NCBI GenBank assembly: GCA_029979265.1
Contig: JAPOHW010000020.1
Location: forward strand, 1-55,108
DNA length: 55,108 bases
Direction of reading: 5' to 3'
Source: Actinomycetota bacterium
GTDB taxonomy: Bacteria; Actinomycetota; Acidimicrobiia; Acidimicrobiales; Aldehydirespiratoraceae
Shown one piece after another: positions 50,649 through 55,108 of the stretch. Positions within the stretch are counted from its first letter, which is position 1; each line of letters starts with the position of its first letter. Both the position numbers and the translations under genes were made by a program. The notes under the pieces were generated by a model. It was not told where the DNA came from, did no database searches, and worked only from the letters and a program-made list of their open reading frames with translations.

Positions 50649-53405
50649 TCAGCTACAGCCGCTGGTGGTGCCGCAGTCGGTGCAGACGTAGCAGGAGCCG
50701 GCCCGCTGCATCGGTACGCCGCAGGTCATGCAGAACGGTGCATCGGCGCTCGGCGGCGGACCCGAGGGCGGATCGGGAGCCACATCAGATCCCTGCACCG
50801 TCTCGGTGACCTGCTCGACCACACCTGGCAGCGTCGGTTCGGTGCGCTCACCGGTCGAGAGGATGCCCAGGGCAGCACGCTCCTCGAAATCGAGATACAT
50901 GACCGCCAACTTCCGGAACAGGTAGTCCATGAGGCTGGTGGCAATCCGGATCTCGGGATCGTCGGTCATCCCGGCCGGCTCGAATCGCATTCCGACGAAG
51001 GCCTCGACGAACGCCGACAGCGGCACGCCGTACTGCAGGCCATGACTGAGCGAGACTGCAAACGCGTCGACGATGCCGGCCAGCGTCGAACCCTGCTTGG
51101 AGACCCTGACGAAGATCTCGCCAGGCCGACCGTCGTCGTACTCGCCAACGGTGACGAAGCCCTTGCAATCGGCCACTCGGAACTCGAACGTCCGACTGGC
51201 CCGACTGCGCGGCAGCCTCTCCCGCACCGGTTGCCCAACGACGTTGTCGACAACCTGTGCAACCGCTGCAGCCGGACCTGCCGAGTTCACGTCCACGTCG
51301 GATGCTGTGGAGTCGTCGGAACCGGCCGACATGGGCTGCGCGACCTTGCAGTTGTCACGGTAAAGCGCAACTGCCTTGAGGCCGAGTCGCCACGCTTCGA
51401 TGAGCAGGAGTTCGATCTCTTCGACCGATGCGTCCTCGGGCATGTTGACCGTCTTGGAGATGGCCCCCGACAGGAACGGTTGGACTGCGCCCATCATCTT
51501 CACGTGGCCGAGGTAGTGAATCGGATTGTCACCAAGGCTGCAGGCGAACACCGCCACGTGCTCGGGACGAAGGCTCGGCGCGCCGAGCACCGTCTGGTGC
51601 TCGGCGATGTGGTCCACGATGGCGGCAATCGGCTCGGACCCGTAGCCGAGGGTTCGGAGTGCGCGTGGCACGGTTTGGTTGACGAAGCTCATCGTCCCGC
51701 CACCGACCAGTCGTTTGAACTTCACGAGACCGAGATCGGGCTCGATCCCGGTGGTGTCACAATCCATCAGCAACCCGATGGTGCCGGTTGGCGCAAGCAC
51801 CGTGGCTTGGGCGTTGCGCACACCACCAACCTGGGCGCGTTCGCAAACCTCGTCCCACGCCTGGCGGGCGGCGTCGAGCATGCGGGGCGGCGCCAACTCC
51901 TCGTCGATCTCGGCGGCTGCGACCCGATGCTGGTCGAGCACCCTGAGCATCGGTTCTCGATTGACCTCGAAGCCGGCGAACGGCCCCATGCGGGTGGCGA
52001 GCCTGGTCGACGTGCGGTACGCCTCCCCCGTCATGAGGGCGGTGACGCCGGCGGCGACGGCACGGCCCGCATCGCTGTCGTAGGGCAGGCCGAGCGCCAT
52101 CAGCAGGGCGCCGAGGTTGGCGTAGCCGAGGCCGAGTTGCCGGAAGGCCCGAGTGGTCTCGGCGATCTGTTGCGTCGGATAGTCGGCGTTGCCGACGAGG
52201 ATCTCCTGTGCGGTGAAGACGATCCGCACGGCGTGCATGAACCCGTCGACGTCGAAGTCGTCGACGTCGTCGCCGGTGAGGAAGGCCAGGAGGTTGAGCG
52301 ACGCCAGGTTGCATGCCGAATCGTCGAGATGGACGTACTCCGAGCAGGGGTTGCTGGCGTTGATCGGGCCGGTGTTTGGTGCGGTGTGCCAGTGATTGAT
52401 CGTGGTGGCGAACTGCACACCGGGGTCGGCACACTCCCACGAAGCCTGTGCGATCTGACGAAACAGGTCTCGGGCTCTGAGGGTCTCGATCGTCTCACCC
52501 GATGTTCGGGCGACGAGCGCCCAGTCCGAATCGTCGACAACGGCCTGCATGAAGTCGTCGGTGACCCGCACCGAGTTGTTTGCGTTCTGGTACTGAACGG
52601 AATGGATGTCGGCACCGTCGAGGCTCATGTCGAAGCCAGCGGCTGCGAGCGCCCTCGCTTTGCGCTCCTCCAACGCCTTGCACCAGATGAACTCCTCGAC
52701 ATCTGGATGATCGGCGTCGAGCAGGACCATCTTGGCGGCACGACGAGTCTTGCCCCCTGACTTGATGGTCCCGGCAGACGCGTCGGCACCTCGCATGAAG
52801 CTGACCGGGCCACTCGCGGTTCCGCCACCTTCGAGGGGCTCCCTGCTCGAGCGGATGTTCGACAGGTTGACGCCCGCACCGGAGCCGCCCTTGAAGATGC
52901 GGCCCTCCTCGGCGTACCAGTTGAGAATCGAGTCCATGTGATCGTCGACGCTCAAGATGAAGCAGGCTGACGCCTGTTGAGGAACCCCCTCGACGCCGAT
53001 GTTGAACCACACCGGCGAGTTGAATGCCACCTTCTGCGTGGCGAGCAGGTGCGTCAATTCGGCCCGAAAGGTCTCGGCTTCCACCCCGTCGACGAAGTAC
53101 CCATCGTGGCTGCCCCACTCGGTGATCGCGCCGACGATCCGATCGATCACCTGACGGAGGGAGTCTTCGCGCTCGGGCGTTCCGAGCGACCCACGGAAGT
53201 ACTTCTGGGCCAAGATGTTGGTGGCGTTCTGTGACCAGTCGACCGGCACCTCGACTGCGAGCTGTTCGAACGCGATCGAACTGTCGCGATAATCGGTCAG
53301 TCGAGCATCCCGACGCTCCCAGGTCACGTCGTCGTAGGGGTCGCCCGCAACCGAGGTGAAACGCCGGCTCAGTCCGAGGCCGGTGTGCTGCGAGGCGATC
53401 GCCAT
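50649..53405 (-). CDS. nrdJ: Vitamin B12-dependent (class II) ribonucleotide reductase
   Basis: A 918-residue adenosylcobalamin-dependent ribonucleotide reductase making all dNTPs without an oxygen requirement. FNSPVWFNIGVEG, IFKGGSGAGVNLSNIRSS, the active-site NPCSEYVHLDDSACNLASLN and PTGTIGLLMDCDTTGIEPD are diagnostic. The C-terminal tail ends in a CxxC/CxxC zinc ribbon (CMTCGVPM, then CYVCTDCG), probably involved in re-reduction. The ATG at 53405 is the natural start. No nrdR, and no cobalamin riboswitch that I can recognise. A 41-codon gene lies 47 nt upstream on the same strand. Confidence 0.96.
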   Translation of the reverse strand: MAIASQHTGLGLSRRFTSVAGDPYDDVTWERRDARLTDYRDSSIAFEQLAVEVPVDWSQNATNILAQKYFRGSLGTPEREDSLRQVIDRIVGAITEWGSHDGYFVDGVEAETFRAELTHLLATQKVAFNSPVWFNIGVEGVPQQASACFILSVDDHMDSILNWYAEEGRIFKGGSGAGVNLSNIRSSREPLEGGGTASGPVSFMRGADASAGTIKSGGKTRRAAKMVLLDADHPDVEEFIWCKALEERKARALAAAGFDMSLDGADIHSVQYQNANNSVRVTDDFMQAVVDDSDWALVARTSGETIETLRARDLFRQIAQASWECADPGVQFATTINHWHTAPNTGPINASNPCSEYVHLDDSACNLASLNLLAFLTGDDVDDFDVDGFMHAVRIVFTAQEILVGNADYPTQQIAETTRAFRQLGLGYANLGALLMALGLPYDSDAGRAVAAGVTALMTGEAYRTSTRLATRMGPFAGFEVNREPMLRVLDQHRVAAAEIDEELAPPRMLDAARQAWDEVCERAQVGGVRNAQATVLAPTGTIGLLMDCDTTGIEPDLGLVKFKRLVGGGTMSFVNQTVPRALRTLGYGSEPIAAIVDHIAEHQTVLGAPSLRPEHVAVFACSLGDNPIHYLGHVKMMGAVQPFLSGAISKTVNMPEDASVEEIELLLIEAWRLGLKAVALYRDNCKVAQPMSAGSDDSTASDVDVNSAGPAAAVAQVVDNVVGQPVRERLPRSRASRTFEFRVADCKGFVTVGEYDDGRPGEIFVRVSKQGSTLAGIVDAFAVSLSHGLQYGVPLSAFVEAFVGMRFEPAGMTDDPEIRIATSLMDYLFRKLAVMYLDFEERAALGILSTGERTEPTLPGVVEQVTETVQGSDVAPDPPSGPPPSADAPFCMTCGVPMQRAGSCYVCTDCGTTSGCS

Positions 53406-53452
53406 GGCGTCGGGCCTTTCGTCGTGGCTTCGGGACTTCGAGGTGGACAACC

Positions 53453-53578
53453 CTATTGAGCTTTCATCGCCTCGGTGCGGTCGAGGACGGCACGAAGGTC
53501 GGTGGGCTTCCCACCGCAGGAACAGATGGCTGTGGCGGTCGGATCCCTCCGGGTAAAGGGTTCACATGAAAGCGACAT
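53453..53578 (-). CDS. 41-residue leader peptide/small protein upstream of nrdJ
   Basis: A short gene in the nrdJ leader. The minus strand shows a strong Shine-Dalgarno (AAGGGGGG) 7 nt before an ATG at 53578, then 41 codons with host-like codon use and a TAG at 53453-53455. The peptide contains Cys5, a CSCGG turn (Cys19, Cys21) and a charged helical C-terminus (PTDLRAVLDRTEAMKAQ). The three cysteines could bind metal or sense redox state. The 47-nt gap to nrdJ implies co-transcription. I recognise no family; the quality of the ribosome site is the main support. Confidence 0.6.
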   Translation of the reverse strand: MSLSCEPFTRRDPTATAICSCGGKPTDLRAVLDRTEAMKAQ

Positions 53579-53792
53579 CCCCACACCCCCCTTGGCGCAG
53601 GACCCCAAGGCGCCCTTCGACTCATCGAGACGACTCGACCACCACCATCCAGAGGCGATCCGTCCGCCACAGCGACTGCCAATCTACGGATGGTTCCATG
53701 TGAACGAAAAGGGGACTGCATGTGGATTTTCCGGGGATTTCGCCGGGGTTCTCCACAGTCCTCCACAACGGCGGACGCTACGGTCTGTCCTC
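53579..53792. promoter_or_regulatory. nrdJ/ribD-like divergent intergenic control region
   Basis: A 214-nt non-coding gap between divergent units. It holds degenerate DnaA-box-like nonamers, TTCTCCACA (53749-53757), TCCTCCACA (53759-53767) and TGTGGATTT (53721-53729), plus CATGTGAAC (53697-53705). The last is the reverse complement of GTTCACATG at 53560-53568 inside the leader gene. Promoters for both directions must lie here, but I cannot place them confidently. No riboswitch fold was recognised. Confidence 0.4.
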
Positions 53793-54629
53793 GTGCGGCA
53801 GTTGCTCCCCGATCCGATCGACAACATCGACCCACTGACGCTCTACCCGTTCGACGAGCGGCCGGGGACCGCCACTCGGCCATGGATCATGATCAACATG
53901 GTGGCCAGTCTCGACGGCGGTTCATCGATCGATGGCGTGAGTGGCGGCTTGGGTGGTGACGGAGATCGCCAGGCCTTCCGGGCCATCCGCGCCAGCTGCG
54001 ACTGGATCGTGGCCGCAGCAGGGACGGTTCGGACCGAACGTTACCGCCTCCCCCGCACGAGCCCTGAGGTGGCAGCGGTTCGGCGAGCGACCGGCCGTTC
54101 ACCGATGGCACGGCTCGCCGTCGTGACCGCATCGGTCGATCTCGATCCCGATCTGCCACTTTTTGCCGATCAGGAACTCGACGACGAACCGCCACTCGTG
54201 CTCACCGGCCATGCGCCACCCGTCGACCGAGTGGCCGACATCGGCGATCGGGCCGAGTGGGCTCATCTTCCTGGCGATCGTCCGTCCCCCGATGCGGTGG
54301 TTGCGGAACTCGCAGCGCGCGGTGCACGCGTCGTACTGGTAGAGGGTGGTCCGTCGCTGAACGGCCAGTTCTTCGATGCCGGGCTCGTCGACGAACTCTG
54401 TCTGTCGATCTCACCCAATCTGGTGAGCGGCAGCAGTGTGCGCATCGCACACAGCGAAACGTTCGAAATCAACCACGAGATGGGCGGCGGCGGCGGAGAG
54501 CGAGGCGGGCGGCGAGGCGGGGCGGACACTCGACTCAGAGCTCGAGCAGCAGAGCCCACTGGATGCCTCAAGCGCACCGCTCGGACGCACGCCAACGCAC
54601 GCCAAGATGGGCGCGCTTGCTCGCGCTAA
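53793..54629 (+). CDS. RibD C-terminal/pyrimidine reductase-family protein, 3' end disrupted
   Basis: The first ~230 residues are a dihydrofolate-reductase-fold protein of the RibD C-terminal type. WIMINMVASLDGGSSIDGVSGGLGG, IVAAAGTVRTERY (NADPH and substrate region) and VVLVEGGPSLNGQFFDAGLVDELCL are diagnostic; the ending should be a short strand pair after EINHEM. Instead, after ~54480 the frame enters a Gly/Arg-rich, non-homologous tail, coinciding with a change in codon use. The true gene is probably cut at this junction. GTG start at 53793. Possible role in flavin or deazaflavin metabolism as a stand-alone reductase. Confidence 0.75.
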   Translation: MRQLLPDPIDNIDPLTLYPFDERPGTATRPWIMINMVASLDGGSSIDGVSGGLGGDGDRQAFRAIRASCDWIVAAAGTVRTERYRLPRTSPEVAAVRRATGRSPMARLAVVTASVDLDPDLPLFADQELDDEPPLVLTGHAPPVDRVADIGDRAEWAHLPGDRPSPDAVVAELAARGARVVLVEGGPSLNGQFFDAGLVDELCLSISPNLVSGSSVRIAHSETFEINHEMGGGGGERGGRRGGADTRLRARAAEPTGCLKRTARTHANARQDGRACSR

Positions 54630-55108
54630 GGCTGCCAATACTGCGCGGGGGCGGCGGCGCAAGCTCAGTGTACTGAGGCTCACATTGAGCACCTCAGGTG
54701 GAAGCACGGAGGGCAACCGGCACCGCGGCCGCGAGGAGAGCAGCCCGCACCGCGGCCGCCAGGCTCATTATCTCGATTCCGTACTGGTATTGGAGCATCC
54801 CAGAGAGCCTGTGATGTCGCCTGCCGGAGCGCCTGCCAGGGCCACCTCTAGGAGACGCCTTTCTCCTAACGCTATCCTACGCCAACATCGCCGCTCGCGT
54901 GAGCCGTGGTTAGGCGTCGGCTCGGGCGATGCACCAGCACCAGTGCCGGAAGACGCGCCTGCTGCACAGGAGACTCCGGGCGATGCACCAGCACCAGTGC
55001 CGGAAGACGCGCCTGCTGCACAGGAGACGCCTTCCGTCGGCTCGGGCGATCCGCCCGTGCGAGCGAGGCGGAACACGCTGCAGAATGATGCTTACGCGCT
55101 CACGCTCA
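54607..55108 (+). CDS. Partial open frame in foreign-looking segment, unknown
   Basis: From the ATG at 54607 the frame runs 167 codons to the end of the window without a stop, and stays open upstream to 54481. It encodes a basic Arg/Ser-rich stretch, then two copies of an 18-residue unit beginning GDAPAPVPED, then a short tail. In-frame repeat units favour coding, but high GC makes stop-free frames common and a 102-codon frame exists on the opposite strand. No homology recognised. Confidence 0.25.
   Translation, partial: MGALARAKAANTARGRRRKLSVLRLTLSTSGGSTEGNRHRGREESSPHRGRQAHYLDSVLVLEHPREPVMSPAGAPARATSRRRLSPNAILRQHRRSREPWLGVGSGDAPAPVPEDAPAAQETPGDAPAPVPEDAPAAQETPSVGSGDPPVRARRNTLQNDAYALTL
54925..55032. 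repeat. Two tandem 54-bp direct repeats
   Basis: Units at 54925-54978 and 54979-55032 are identical except at their last bases (ACTCCG versus ACGCCT). They are flanked by a 15-bp repeat GTCGGCTCGGGCGAT (54916-54930 and 55036-55050). The period is a multiple of three, so it inserts 18 residues per unit in frame. Confidence 0.9.

Larger units (their letters stand above)
54481..55108. other. Foreign-looking segment at the window end, probable chimeric junction or insertion
   Basis: Starting in a GGGCGGCGGCGG stretch, the sequence breaks homology of the RibD-like gene. Codons rare elsewhere in the window become frequent (AGA, AGG, TTA, CTA, ACA, GTA), and direct repeats appear. One plus-strand frame is open across all 628 nt. 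No host-type gene, tRNA or IS terminal repeat is visible. An assembly chimera is as likely as a real insertion. Confidence 0.6.

Noticed and set aside
50343..52760. 805-codon open frame on the plus strand
   Set aside because: Antisense to nrdJ and the alkylsulfatase start; no motifs, shadow frame.
53406..53792. Possible cobalamin riboswitch for nrdJ
   Set aside because: No B12-box-like strand or matching stems found, and part of the region is occupied by the small gene.
54768..55076. 102-codon minus-strand frame at the window end
   Set aside because: Mirrors the tandem repeat in the foreign-looking segment; no reason to prefer it over the plus-strand frame, and neither shows a domain.

Overview
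The window looks like a chromosomal segment of a high-GC actinobacterium. An Acidimicrobiia-like (Ilumatobacter-type) marine or freshwater lineage is my best guess. Supporting signs are the codon use, an F420-type luciferase-like oxidoreductase, a B12-dependent class II ribonucleotide reductase, a GpgS glucosyl-3-phosphoglycerate synthase, an L,D-transpeptidase and a stand-alone RibD-C-type reductase. This placement is inference; there is no rRNA here. Genes are very tightly packed, with many ATGA/GTGA overlaps, and three convergent gene pairs share a single CTAG as both stop codons. I see no IS element, prophage or CRISPR array.

Layout. 1-6.1 kb: FAD oxidoreductase behind a tRNA-Val, VOC protein, amidase, zinc-ribbon protein, and the divergent cell-wall pair murF/ddl. 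6.1-11.8 kb: a TetR regulator, a perfect 22-bp palindromic operator and a divergent three-gene lipid cassette (fatty acyl reductase-HAD fusion, LarA-like protein, PlsC acyltransferase). 11.9-18.9 kb: luciferase-like oxidoreductase, a membrane protein with an actin/Hsp70-like N-terminus, a LysR regulator, a carboxyltransferase, citrate synthase and a sulfotransferase-like gene with no standard start codon. 19-24.3 kb: quinone oxidoreductase, isocitrate dehydrogenase kinase/phosphatase (aceK), chorismate mutase, tRNA-Val, tRNA-Cys, an MBL hydrolase, a VOC protein and tRNA-Gly.

24.4-31 kb is a long minus-strand run with a DNA-maintenance flavour: nucleotidyl cyclase, alkyltransferase-like protein, DEAD-box helicase, orphan adenine methyltransferase, metX, Fpg/Nei glycosylase and small proteins. 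31-36.8 kb: serine hydrolase, lgt, acyl-CoA dehydrogenase, YihY protein, SnoaL-like protein and L,D-transpeptidase. 36.8-48.6 kb is a long plus-strand run: gpgS, a SnoaL-like gene, an FMN 2-hydroxyacid oxidase followed by glcDEF, then a predicted carnitine/gamma-butyrobetaine operon (carnitine dehydrogenase-thioesterase fusion, acyl-CoA dehydrogenase, ADP-forming CoA ligase, caiD). 48.6-54.5 kb: alkylsulfatase, nrdJ with an overlooked 41-codon leader gene, and a RibD-like reductase.

The last ~630 bases (54481-55108) differ in codon use, contain an in-frame tandem repeat and cut off the RibD-like gene. They are probably a chimeric contig end or an insertion. The best candidates for something undescribed are the TetR/FAR-HAD/LarA-like/PlsC cassette and the carnitine operon built around an ADP-forming ligase. 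Smaller ones are the two tRNA-Val genes each followed 17 nt later by a start codon, and the nrdJ leader peptide.
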